This document shows positions 36,807-45,187 of a DNA stretch of 64,000 nucleotides, piece after piece (within the stretch, counting starts at the first letter, position 1; each line of letters begins with the position of its first letter). The translations under genes and the position numbers were made by a program. The notes beneath the pieces are model-generated. The model was not told where the DNA came from, did not search any database, and was given only the letters and a program-made list of their open reading frames with translations. The DNA is from Pseudomonas pohangensis (GTDB lineage Bacteria > Pseudomonadota > Gammaproteobacteria > Pseudomonadales > Pseudomonadaceae): contig NZ_LT629785.1 in the NCBI RefSeq assembly GCF_900105995.1, forward strand, positions 3,038,001 to 3,102,000. Reading direction: 5' to 3'.

Positions 36807-38402
36807 TCAACGCCCCTTGAGCATCTCTTGCTGGATGCTGCGGAATGTTTTCGCCCAGGGTTTGCCAGCCTGCAATTTTGCCGGAAGGGTTTTCAGCGCT
36901 GCGTCAGCAGCGGCACGACTGGAAAACACGCCATAGGTAACTACGTACAGGTTACCGCCCTGATGCGCTTTAACGTAGTAATGATATTCGTTGCCGTTTT
37001 GCTTTACCAAAGCCCTGGCGCTATCTTCACTTCGCGTGCCCAGCACCTGCAAGGCAAAACGCTCGGGTGACTGGGCGCTATACCATGCGGTTCCAACCGG
37101 AACCGCCGGCGTCACTGACTTGACGGCCGAGACTGCAGGAGTGACCGCTTTTTCCACGGGCTTTACAACTGGTGGCGGCTCAACTTTTACCGCAGCGGAA
37201 GGCTGTACCGGCAAGCTGCTCGCCGCACTATCCGGAACGGGAGCAGTTTTAGTACTCTGGGTGTCCTCTGGAATGCTGACCGCTTCCATCGGCTTGGCAG
37301 GCAGCGGCAAAGGTACACTGGCTAGCGCATCAGCATCGGCTGCAGAAGTGCTTTCGCCTGTATCCGTCTGGCTCGTCATTTCTCCCGGCTCGTCAGCGTC
37401 TGCCTCACCGGACGCCAGAGCCAGCGGCTCTCTAATTACCGGGTTAGCCGATTGTGACTGGGTACTAAATTCGACCGCTGAATCAGAGGTATTAGCCTCT
37501 GCAGGCTGGTGTTCGCCTGCAGGTAAAGAAACAGCCTGCTGAGGCTGCGGCTTTTCATTATTCATGAACCACACACCGATGACTGCAACGCATGCAACAG
37601 TCAGTGCCAGCAAGTGCTTACGGGGCAATCTGAACGAGAAGCCGCGCGAGTTGCTTTCACCCCTATCAGCCAGCATGGCATCAACCAGCGTCTCTCTGGC
37701 AACAAGATTTATTGCCCCAGGCCAGCCACCTGACTGCGCATGAATATCTTCAATCTGTTCATCCGTAAGCAGATCTATGGCTTGTCCCGCCCCCTCCAGC
37801 CGCTGTGCAAGATACTCGCGCGTTTCCGTGTCGGTATAGGGCTGCAACTCGATACGATGAAAGCCCTCCGCATCTGGGGAAAGGCTGTCCAGCCGCTCGG
37901 CCAGCGCTGCCTCGCCAAAGAGGAATACGTGCAGACGACCCTCGCCATTCCCTGCAGCCAGTGCAAGCAATGCTTCAAGCGCCTGATCTTCCAGCAGACC
38001 AGCATCATCAACCAGCAAATACTCCTCTTGCCCCGTTAATGCCAGCTGACCTGCACGCGCGAGAATTGCCGCTAACGAAGCTGAACTTGCCTCAACTCCC
38101 CTCGCAGTCTGGGCCAACACATCCGCTGCGGTGGAACACTCCTTCCCCGACAGCACCAGGCTTTGAACCGACTGTTTATTGGTGCTGGCAACCAGCGCCT
38201 GGCGCAGCAGCGTCTTGCCGCTGCCTTTGGGGCCGGTAACCAATAACAATAACTGGCCATAACGAGCCAAGTGGTGCAGTTGCCCCAGCACAGACTTACG
38301 CTGCGCGGGATAAAACTTGAACCCCGGAACGCGCGGGGTAAACGGGTCATGGCTGAACTGGTAATAACTCAGAAAGGCGTCATCAGCATGCAAACTGGTC
38401 AT
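36807..38402 (-). CDS. damX: DamX-like AAA-ATPase/SPOR-domain cell division protein
   Basis: The 531-residue protein joins an N-terminal AAA ATPase domain of the ExeA/GspA type (Walker A GPKGSGKT at 57-64, Walker B-like EYLLVDDAGLL), one transmembrane helix (about 263-280, LLALTVACVAVIGVWFM), a Pro/Ala/Ser-rich linker and a C-terminal SPOR domain (about 440-525, ERFALQVLGTRSEDSARALVKQNG). SPOR domains bind denuded septal peptidoglycan glycans. The linkage aroK-aroB-damX after the pilMNOPQ genes is conserved in gammaproteobacteria. It starts 16 bp after aroB ends, with AGAGGA before the ATG. Confidence 0.88.
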   Translation of the reverse strand: MTSLHADDAFLSYYQFSHDPFTPRVPGFKFYPAQRKSVLGQLHHLARYGQLLLLVTGPKGSGKTLLRQALVASTNKQSVQSLVLSGKECSTAADVLAQTARGVEASSASLAAILARAGQLALTGQEEYLLVDDAGLLEDQALEALLALAAGNGEGRLHVFLFGEAALAERLDSLSPDAEGFHRIELQPYTDTETREYLAQRLEGAGQAIDLLTDEQIEDIHAQSGGWPGAINLVARETLVDAMLADRGESNSRGFSFRLPRKHLLALTVACVAVIGVWFMNNEKPQPQQAVSLPAGEHQPAEANTSDSAVEFSTQSQSANPVIREPLALASGEADADEPGEMTSQTDTGESTSAADADALASVPLPLPAKPMEAVSIPEDTQSTKTAPVPDSAASSLPVQPSAAVKVEPPPVVKPVEKAVTPAVSAVKSVTPAVPVGTAWYSAQSPERFALQVLGTRSEDSARALVKQNGNEYHYYVKAHQGGNLYVVTYGVFSSRAAADAALKTLPAKLQAGKPWAKTFRSIQQEMLKGR

Positions 38403-38418
38403 GAAATCCTCTTTACTT

Positions 38419-39516
38419 TTATAGCTGCCTAACTATGGCCCGATAGTCGGCGACCAAAGTGTCATGCAATATCTTTTCGGGGTATTCGCCCACCACAACA
38501 GCATCACCGAGTTGGCGCAACAGAACAAATCTGACACGCCCAGCCTGTACTTTTTTATCTACAGCCATGTGCTCCATAAAGTGCTCAGCTCGCATTTCGG
38601 CTGGCGGCACTACGGGAAGTTCCGCCCGCTGGAGCAGGCGAATGCCGCGATCCCTGACTTCAGCACCTATGAAGCCCAGACGACGCGACATCTCCAAGGC
38701 CATGACTGTACCTGCTGCTACAGCCTCGCCATGCAACCAGACCCCGTAGCCCATGTGCGTCTCTATGGCATGGCCAAAGGTATGTCCAAGATTAAGGATT
38801 TCCCGCAAGCCCGACTCTCGCTCATCAAGCGCAACGACACGGGCCTTTGCAGCGCAGGATTTTTCAACAGCCTCAGTCACAAATGACGGATCCAGAGCCA
38901 GAATTTTTTCTATATTGACTTCCAGCCATCCAAGAAACTGCTGATCACAGATCAATCCATACTTGATTACTTCGGCTAATCCCGCACAGAGCTCGCGCCT
39001 GGGCAGGGTTGCCAGAGTATCAATATCAATCAACACAGCCATGGGTTGATAAAAGGCTCCGATCATATTCTTGCCTAGCGGGTGATTAATCCCGGTCTTT
39101 CCACCCACAGAAGAATCCACCTGGGAAAGCAAGGTCGTAGGCACCTGAATGAAATTGATTCCGCGCTGGTAGCAGGCCGCGGCAAAGCCTGCCATGTCAC
39201 CGATGACACCGCCACCCAAGGCAATCAGCGTGGATTTTCGATCAAACCGCGCATCCAGCAATCCATCAAAGATCAGTTGCAGCGTTTCCCAGTTTTTGTA
39301 GGCTTCACCGTCAGGCAAGATAACAGTGGCCAGACTATAGCCCTCAAGCGCTGACTGCAGGGCCTTCAGATACAAGGGTGCCACAGTCTGGTTGCTGACA
39401 ATCGCAACCTGGGTACCGTGAATATGCTTGGAAAATATCTCTTTGCTGCCAAGCACAGCCGACCCTATGTAAATAGGGTAACTGCGCTCGGCGAGATCGA
39501 CGTGAAGAGTCTGCAT
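38419..39516 (-). CDS. aroB: 3-dehydroquinate synthase
   Basis: Second step of the shikimate pathway: it converts DAHP to 3-dehydroquinate with catalytic NAD+ and a divalent metal. The 365-residue length is usual. The NAD-binding segment ALGGGVIGDMAGFAAACYQRG is followed by TTLLSQVDSSVGGKTGINHPLGKNMIG. The metal ligands lie in the conserved Glu of ELCAGLAEVIKYG and the histidines of LGHTFGHAIE and WLHGEAVAAG. It lies 48 bp downstream of aroK in the same direction. Confidence 0.97.
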   Translation of the reverse strand: MQTLHVDLAERSYPIYIGSAVLGSKEIFSKHIHGTQVAIVSNQTVAPLYLKALQSALEGYSLATVILPDGEAYKNWETLQLIFDGLLDARFDRKSTLIALGGGVIGDMAGFAAACYQRGINFIQVPTTLLSQVDSSVGGKTGINHPLGKNMIGAFYQPMAVLIDIDTLATLPRRELCAGLAEVIKYGLICDQQFLGWLEVNIEKILALDPSFVTEAVEKSCAAKARVVALDERESGLREILNLGHTFGHAIETHMGYGVWLHGEAVAAGTVMALEMSRRLGFIGAEVRDRGIRLLQRAELPVVPPAEMRAEHFMEHMAVDKKVQAGRVRFVLLRQLGDAVVVGEYPEKILHDTLVADYRAIVRQL

Positions 39517-39564
39517 GAAGCCCTCCGAATAAAGGGCGATAGGATAACGCAGTTCTTCAGATAT

Positions 39565-40083
39565 TTACCGGACCGGACAATCAGGTAATCGTTCCAGAAT
39601 CTCCTGAACGACCATCCGCGGAGGGCGCTCGTCAGTCTCAATGACCATGTCAGCTATTTCCCGATAGAGAGGATCACGAACCGACATCAACTCCACCAGA
39701 ACCTTTTCAGGATTGGCTGTCTGCAGCAGCGGCCTGTTGCGATCACGGGAAGTCCGCCCCAACTGCTGCTCAATCGAAGTGAACAGATAAACCACCTGAC
39801 CGCCAGCGCTTAGGCACGCCCTGTTGGCTGCTCGCAAAACGGCACCACCGCCGGTTGCAATCACTACACCGTCCAAGGCGCACAACTCGGCAATCATTGC
39901 CTGTTCGCGCTCACGAAATCCCGACTCACCTTCAACGTCAAAGATCCAGGGAATATCTGCTCCCGTGCGTTGCTCAATTTCCTTATCCGAGTCCTTGAAT
40001 GGAACCCGCAGTTCCTTTGCCAGCAAACGCCCGATGGTGCTTTTGCCAGCTCCCATCGGGCCAACCAGAATCAGATTTTGCAC
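39565..40083 (-). CDS. aroK: Shikimate kinase
   Basis: ATP-dependent phosphorylation of shikimate at C3. The protein is 172 residues if the GTG at 40083 is used, which gives (M)QNLILVGPMGAGKSTIGR and matches the family start; a TTG one codon earlier is also possible. The P-loop GPMGAGKST is followed by the shikimate-binding region KDSDKEIEQRTG, the GESGFRERE segment and GGGAVLR; the adenine-binding lid RDRNRPLL lies near residue 115. It begins directly after the pilQ stop codon, which implies cotranscription with the pilus genes. Confidence 0.96.
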   Translation of the reverse strand: MQNLILVGPMGAGKSTIGRLLAKELRVPFKDSDKEIEQRTGADIPWIFDVEGESGFREREQAMIAELCALDGVVIATGGGAVLRAANRACLSAGGQVVYLFTSIEQQLGRTSRDRNRPLLQTANPEKVLVELMSVRDPLYREIADMVIETDERPPRMVVQEILERLPDCPVR

Positions 40084-40086
40084 CAA

Positions 40087-42171
40087 TTACTGTTCCGGAG
40101 TAATTGCTGAACCGTTCATGATTCTGGGCGTCAGGAAAATCAGCAATTCGCTCTTATTGTCGAAAACTCTCGTGCTTTTAAACAGCTGGCCCAGGTATGG
40201 CAGATCTCCGAGGAATGGAACCTTCTCGACTGTTTTACTCTGCTGGGTGCTAAACACACCACCGATTACTATCGTCTCGCCGTCACGTACCAGAACCTTG
40301 GCATTGACCTCGTTGGTTTTCAGAGCAGGCACGCCATTGATTCTTGGCACAGAGTCGTCGATATCATCCTTGGTGACCTTGACTTCCATGATCACCTGAT
40401 CATCTGGCGTAATCTGCGGTGTAACCTCGAGTGACAACACAGCATCCTTGAACTGGGTAGTAGTAGCACCGCTTGAGCTGGCTTCCTGATATGGAATTTC
40501 TTTACCTTTCAGTATTTTGGCAGTTTCTTTATCAGAAGTTACTACTTTCGGCTGGGATATAACCTCGCCATTCCCGGTGCTTTCCATGGCAGTCAGCTCC
40601 AGATCGAGAATTGTATTATCCGTGATAAACCCGATCCCCAGGCCAGAAGTCGCAGAGTCGACCCCCATATCAACAAAAGTACCCGCAGTGCCGCCGCCGT
40701 CAGTCACGCCATTGCCTGAACTGCCACCGATAACCCAGTTGCCATTATTTGTGCTCAGGCCTCTCCACTTAACGCCAAGCTCCTTCTCGTAGCCAACATC
40801 CGCCTCGACTATGCGCGCCTCGATAAGCACCTGCCGAACTGGAATATCCAGCTGCGCGACAACACGTCTCAGTTCATCCAGACGATCCTGAGTCTGGTAC
40901 GCGATAATGCTGTTAGTACGATCATCAACAGTTAATGAGCCGCGACCTGCAGACGCGCCCTCACCTTCAGCATCACTGGCCGTTACACTTTCAAAAAGTT
41001 TGGCTATGTCCGCAGCCTTGGCATAGTTCACCTGGATCAACTCGCGCCGCAGGGGAGCCAGCTCATCCATTAACTGCTGGGACTCAAGTTCTTGCCTTTC
41101 GCGAGCAGCAATTTCATCAGCAGGCGCGATCAACAGCACATTGCCAACCTTTCGCTGATCCAGCCCCTTTGTCTTGAGCACCAAGTCGAGAGCCTGATCC
41201 CATGGGACATTTTGCAGACGCAACGTTATGCTTCCCTGCACGCTATCACTGGCAACCAGGTTCAGATTCGTAAAGTCCGCAATCAGCTGAAGTACGGAAC
41301 GAACATCGATATCCTGAAAGTTAAGCGATAACTTCTCGCCGGAATATGCAAACCGGTTTTCATCACGCTTGGCCTTTTCTGCCTGAGTCAACGGCTTAAC
41401 GCTGACAGTAAGACGCTTGTCCGTCTGATAAGCCATGTAATCGTAAGAACCTGTAGGCTCAATAGTAACTACTGCCTTGCCTGACTGCTCAGTCGCATTC
41501 ACAAACAAAACTGGAGTTGCAAAGTCTTTAACATCAAGGCGCAGCCTGAGCGATTCGGGAAGAGTTGTCTTGGCAAACTCAAGCTTAATTTTACCACCCT
41601 GATCTGTAATATCAGGGCTAATCGACGCTGCGGAAAGGTCAATAACGATATTGCCCTCACCTTGCGCGCCCCTCTGGAAGTCAATCGCACTTATCGACTT
41701 GCCAGTAGATTGGTAAGCAATGTTTTTCGTCGGGCTGTACTGACTTTTCGCTACTGCAGGCGGCGGCGAGCTTACCGGAGCCGCATTGGCCACCTGGCCA
41801 CCTACAACAATAAAAACAGTATTTCCTTCAGAACGGGCACTATAAGGTTTCGGATCCGAAAGATTGATGATTAATCTGGTACGGTCCTTTGCCTCTACAA
41901 CAGTAAGGCTTTTGGCTGCGCCAACCGCGATTTCCTTGTTTTTGACACCCAGTTTGTTGACAACACCCGGCAAGTCCAGAGCAATGCGCGCAGGCTGCTC
42001 GGTTGTATACCCCCGGGGAGAGGCAACCGGCTCATCAAACTGCAACTTCAGCTCAACACCTTCACCAGGCAGCGCGCCGACATCAATCGACTGTAGCTCA
42101 GCCGCAAACAGGGCGGATGAAGCCAACACCGTCGCCAAAGCAAATCCAGCACGCACCAAGGAGCTATTCAT
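40087..42171 (-). CDS. pilQ: Type IV pilus secretin PilQ
   Basis: Outer-membrane secretin through which type IV pili pass. With the ATG at 42171 the product is 694 residues with a signal peptide (MNSSLVRAGFALATVLASSALFA). Two AMIN domains, which bind peptidoglycan, lie in the first 270 residues. An STN/N0 domain (FSYSGEKLSLNFQDIDVRSVLQLIADFTNLNLV), an N1 domain and the C-terminal secretin domain follow, ending in VPFLGDLPYLGQLFKS and LLIFLTPRIM. An in-frame ATG 13 codons upstream, with its own GGGTG site, is an alternative start. pilP lies 54 bp upstream. Confidence 0.94.
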   Translation of the reverse strand: MNSSLVRAGFALATVLASSALFAAELQSIDVGALPGEGVELKLQFDEPVASPRGYTTEQPARIALDLPGVVNKLGVKNKEIAVGAAKSLTVVEAKDRTRLIINLSDPKPYSARSEGNTVFIVVGGQVANAAPVSSPPPAVAKSQYSPTKNIAYQSTGKSISAIDFQRGAQGEGNIVIDLSAASISPDITDQGGKIKLEFAKTTLPESLRLRLDVKDFATPVLFVNATEQSGKAVVTIEPTGSYDYMAYQTDKRLTVSVKPLTQAEKAKRDENRFAYSGEKLSLNFQDIDVRSVLQLIADFTNLNLVASDSVQGSITLRLQNVPWDQALDLVLKTKGLDQRKVGNVLLIAPADEIAARERQELESQQLMDELAPLRRELIQVNYAKAADIAKLFESVTASDAEGEGASAGRGSLTVDDRTNSIIAYQTQDRLDELRRVVAQLDIPVRQVLIEARIVEADVGYEKELGVKWRGLSTNNGNWVIGGSSGNGVTDGGGTAGTFVDMGVDSATSGLGIGFITDNTILDLELTAMESTGNGEVISQPKVVTSDKETAKILKGKEIPYQEASSSGATTTQFKDAVLSLEVTPQITPDDQVIMEVKVTKDDIDDSVPRINGVPALKTNEVNAKVLVRDGETIVIGGVFSTQQSKTVEKVPFLGDLPYLGQLFKSTRVFDNKSELLIFLTPRIMNGSAITPEQ

Positions 42172-42225
42172 TCTCAGGTTCCGTTCTTTAGCTTGAAAGA
42201 TATTATTCATTATTATCACCCACCC

Positions 42226-42750
42226 TTAAGTGCGCTCTTTGAGCGGGATACTTCGAGGGCGCTCCAACCAGCCACCTTCCCCATCCGGAACTATTTCAAT
42301 GACATCAACACTTGAGTCTTTTATTGAAACTATTCGTCCGTTATTGCGGCCAAGATAATCTCCAACCTTGACTCGATGCACCCCGCCAGCGCCACGAACC
42401 AGTGCATTCAGCCCTTGCTCGTTTGAAAGCGTTCCCACCATCTCGAAAACTTCGATATTGAAACCTTCAAGAAATTGCCGGATCCGTGTCTCATCAGGCT
42501 TTATATTTCCGGAGCCTTTGTGTTGCGACAAGATATCGATCTTGACCGAGGGCTGGAACGGGGAGCGCATGACCGAGGCGGTATAGGTAAACGCCTCATA
42601 GGGCTGGAACTTTGGCACAGGCTCTATTGAACCCTTTGGCTTGGCTCGCACTTCCTCCATAAACGCCTGGATATCGCTGAAATCCCCACCACCACAACCG
42701 GCCAGCAACAAAAGAGGGACGAAACACAAACAGAACCGATATCTGCTCAT
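42226..42750 (-). CDS. pilP: Type IV pilus alignment lipoprotein PilP
   Basis: Inner-membrane lipoprotein of the pilus alignment complex; it connects PilNO to the PilQ secretin across the periplasm. The 174-residue protein has a lipobox LLLAGCGGG with the lipidated Cys at position 19, a disordered stretch, and a C-terminal beta-sandwich domain (about 90-165, FEMVGTLSNEQGLNALVRGAGGVHRVKVGDYLGRN), which binds the PilQ N0 domain. Its ATG overlaps the pilO stop codon by 4 bp. Confidence 0.94.
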   Translation of the reverse strand: MSRYRFCLCFVPLLLLAGCGGGDFSDIQAFMEEVRAKPKGSIEPVPKFQPYEAFTYTASVMRSPFQPSVKIDILSQHKGSGNIKPDETRIRQFLEGFNIEVFEMVGTLSNEQGLNALVRGAGGVHRVKVGDYLGRNNGRIVSIKDSSVDVIEIVPDGEGGWLERPRSIPLKERT

Positions 42751-43370
42751 TGATTCAACCCCTTGTCGTTATAACGATAGGTTTTGGCTAGAACGCTCAT
42801 GCGCAACCTTGAAGGCTCGTCTTTGTTAATAGGTTCTACAGAAAAATCATGCAGCGTAACAATTCGCGGAAGGCTCGATACCCCACTAACAAAAGTAGCC
42901 AGATCGTGATACCCGCCCTCAACCACTATCTGGATGGGCAACTCAATATAAAATTGCTGTTGAACTTCGGGGAGCAATTTGATTTCAGAGAATTCCAAGC
43001 CGCTAGCCAAGCCCGTACGCGTTATATCCTCCAGCAAGCCCGGCACTTCAGTGTCACTTGGCAACTGCCGAAGCAAAGCACCGAAAGACTCCTCCATCTC
43101 TTTCATCTGCTCTTTATAAGCTTCAAGGTTTGCTGCCTGGAAAGCCTTGAGAGTAAATTGCTCCCGCAATGACTGCTCTTCAATCTGCTGTTGCTCAAGT
43201 TGCAACTGAATATCTTCAAGATTGAACTTGTAACCCGCTACCAGCACAGCAACCAGAAGCAATATTCCGGCTATTGCTTTTACAGGTGCTGGCCAGGATC
43301 CCGCATTTTCAAAATCAAGGTCTGCAAGATCAATCTTGCGCAGACTCTCCAGAGATTCAGAAAAACTCAT
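42747..43370 (-). CDS. pilO: Type IV pilus inner-membrane platform protein PilO
   Basis: Bitopic inner-membrane protein that pairs with PilN. The 207-residue protein has a short cytoplasmic N-terminus, one transmembrane helix (about 30-47, AIAGILLLVAVLVAGYKF), a coiled coil (about 50-95, Gln/Glu-rich) and a ferredoxin-like periplasmic domain (about 110-200, with PIQIVVEGGYHDLATFVSGVSSLPRIV). Overlaps of 4 bp with both pilN and pilP indicate tight translational coupling. Confidence 0.94.
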   Translation of the reverse strand: MSFSESLESLRKIDLADLDFENAGSWPAPVKAIAGILLLVAVLVAGYKFNLEDIQLQLEQQQIEEQSLREQFTLKAFQAANLEAYKEQMKEMEESFGALLRQLPSDTEVPGLLEDITRTGLASGLEFSEIKLLPEVQQQFYIELPIQIVVEGGYHDLATFVSGVSSLPRIVTLHDFSVEPINKDEPSRLRMSVLAKTYRYNDKGLNQ

Positions 43371-43942
43371 TTCTTGCCCTCCTCTTCGCCTGCCACGACA
43401 GGTGAAACCTGCTGCACGCTCAAGGTAAACACGTTCGCCTGATCAACACCGCCGGAAGAAACTGCCTTGACCTCAGACAAATTGGGCGATGCCAGCCACT
43501 CGGAACCGTCCAGATTACGCATCAAGCTGGATACCCTGTTGTTCGACTCGGCAGCCCCGTTAATCGCGATACTGTCGCCCGTCATATTCAGACTGGTGAA
43601 GTACACCCCGTCCGGCAATGTGCGAACCAACTGATCAAAAACCCGTGCGATTATCGAACGGTTACCCTGCAGATCCTGAATAATCTTCATCCGCTCCAGC
43701 AATTGCTGCCTGCGTGTCTTCAGCTCTTTAATTTCCTGAATCCTGGCATCCAGTGTCGCAATTTCTTTCTTCAGAAAATCATTTCGTGCGTTTTGATTAT
43801 CAATGGCGGCATTCAGATACTGATTTCCAAGAAAAACCAGGCCAACGGCTAGAACAAGCACACCTGCCAACGACACCAGAAACTGTTGCTTGCGCTCTTC
43901 GCGCAACTGCTCCCGCCATGGAAGTAAGTTAATGCGGGCCAT
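43367..43942 (-). CDS. pilN: Type IV pilus inner-membrane platform protein PilN
   Basis: Partner of PilO; its cytoplasmic N-terminal peptide docks into PilM. The 191-residue protein begins MARINLLPWREQLREERKQ, which carries the conserved INLLPWR motif bound by PilM, followed by one transmembrane helix (about 25-42), a coiled coil (about 45-85) and a periplasmic ferredoxin-like domain. Its start codon shares one base with the pilM stop codon (TAATG), so the two are translationally coupled. Confidence 0.95.
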   Translation of the reverse strand: MARINLLPWREQLREERKQQFLVSLAGVLVLAVGLVFLGNQYLNAAIDNQNARNDFLKKEIATLDARIQEIKELKTRRQQLLERMKIIQDLQGNRSIIARVFDQLVRTLPDGVYFTSLNMTGDSIAINGAAESNNRVSSLMRNLDGSEWLASPNLSEVKAVSSGGVDQANVFTLSVQQVSPVVAGEEEGKK

Positions 43943-45006
43943 TAATCAAAACTCCTCATCGCCAAACCGCAGGCAATCATCAGCGCCGGAGCATCACTTG
44001 CCAAACTGCCGGCGTTGACCTTACTGCCAAGTGCCATCTCTGCAAAAGGATTGGCTACCAGTGTGGGGGTGCCGATCTTCTGCTGAATCAGACGATCAAG
44101 GTCTGGAATTGATGCCGTCCCACCAGCGAGAAGAATGTAATCGACATCATTGAACTGCCCCGAAGCGAAGAAGAACTGCAACGAGCGCGAAACCTGCTGT
44201 ACCACTGCTTCCTTGAAAGGCTGCAAAACCTCGGCCTCATAATCATCAGGCAGACCACCGGCCTTCTTCGCCAACCCGGCCTCGTCAACTGAAAGGCCAT
44301 AGCGACGCTGAATTTCTTCAGTAAGCTGGCGCCCGCCAAACATCGACTCGCGGCTATATATGGTCTTGCCGTTGTGCAGGACACTGAGCGTCATCATGGT
44401 CGCGCCGATATCTATAATCGCGACGGTAAGATCGTCGCGATCGGAGCCAATCTGCTGAACCACCAACCCGTAAGCACGCTCAAGGGCATATGCCTCGACA
44501 TCAACAACTTTCGCTGTAAGCCCCGCCACTGACAAGGCCGCTTCACGCACCTCGACATTTTCCTTTCGGCAAGCGGCGAGAAGAACATCCACACGCTCCG
44601 CATTCCTGGCGGAAACGCCCTGTACCTCGAAGTCAATTGCCACTTCTTCCAAGGGATAGGGAATGTATTGATCCGCTTCGATTTTCAGCTGGTTTTCCAG
44701 ATCATCATCCGAGAGTCCAGCCTCCATTTCGATTGTCTTGGTAATCACGGCAGAGCCGGCCACCGCAACAGCTGCATGCTTGGCCGAGGTCCTGGCCTTG
44801 ACGAGCACACGCGCCAAAGCCTGACCCACGCCATCCAGCTCGGCGATATTCTTTTCGACGACAGCGTTTGGGGGAAGTGGCTCAACAGCGTAAGCCTCTA
44901 CTTTGTAGCGGCTTCCCGAGCGACTCAATTCTATGAGCTTCACCGAGGTCGAACTGATATCGATCCCCAGGAGCGTGTTCGCTTTCTTATTGAAGAGCCC
45001 TAGCAC
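43942..45006 (-). CDS. pilM: Type IV pilus actin-like assembly ATPase PilM
   Basis: Cytoplasmic actin-fold protein at the base of the pilus machine. The 354-residue protein has the nucleotide-binding segments LLGIDISSTSVKLIEL near the N-terminus, VAIIDIGATMMTLSVLHNG in the middle and YILLAGGTASIPDLD toward the C-terminus; the groove that binds the PilN peptide lies in the N-terminal half. It is the first gene of pilMNOPQ, transcribed divergently from ponA across 181 bp, the same arrangement as in other Pseudomonas. Confidence 0.96.
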   Translation of the reverse strand: MLGLFNKKANTLLGIDISSTSVKLIELSRSGSRYKVEAYAVEPLPPNAVVEKNIAELDGVGQALARVLVKARTSAKHAAVAVAGSAVITKTIEMEAGLSDDDLENQLKIEADQYIPYPLEEVAIDFEVQGVSARNAERVDVLLAACRKENVEVREAALSVAGLTAKVVDVEAYALERAYGLVVQQIGSDRDDLTVAIIDIGATMMTLSVLHNGKTIYSRESMFGGRQLTEEIQRRYGLSVDEAGLAKKAGGLPDDYEAEVLQPFKEAVVQQVSRSLQFFFASGQFNDVDYILLAGGTASIPDLDRLIQQKIGTPTLVANPFAEMALGSKVNAGSLASDAPALMIACGLAMRSFD

Positions 45007-45112
45007 GTCTGATTTCCTATCAACATCCGAGACTTACGGAAGGTTTATATTTTTCTACATTAAATAACAGTCTTGACAGAAGCGCAAATGGCGACCTAGT
45101 AAAAAAACTGCT

Positions 45113-45118
45113 TATAAT
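45113..45118 (+). promoter_or_regulatory. Candidate -10 element for ponA
   Basis: A perfect TATAAT lies about 70 nt before the ponA start in the A+T-rich pilM/ponA divergent region. I see no good -35 at 16-18 bp; a TTGACA at 45073-45078 is 34 bp away and so cannot be its partner. On the other strand TTGCGC, then 17 bp, then TTTAAT could serve pilM. Confidence 0.35.
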
Positions 45119-45187
45119 GTGATCAGCTTTTCGTTTCGAACCACTCCCCACGCTTAACCCATTCTTTTATCTGGAAATCCAACCATC

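Noticed and set aside
45073..45118. TTGACA and TATAAT as a single promoter for ponA
   Set aside because: Both elements are perfect, but 34 bp separate them, far from the 16-18 bp needed for one sigma-70 promoter.
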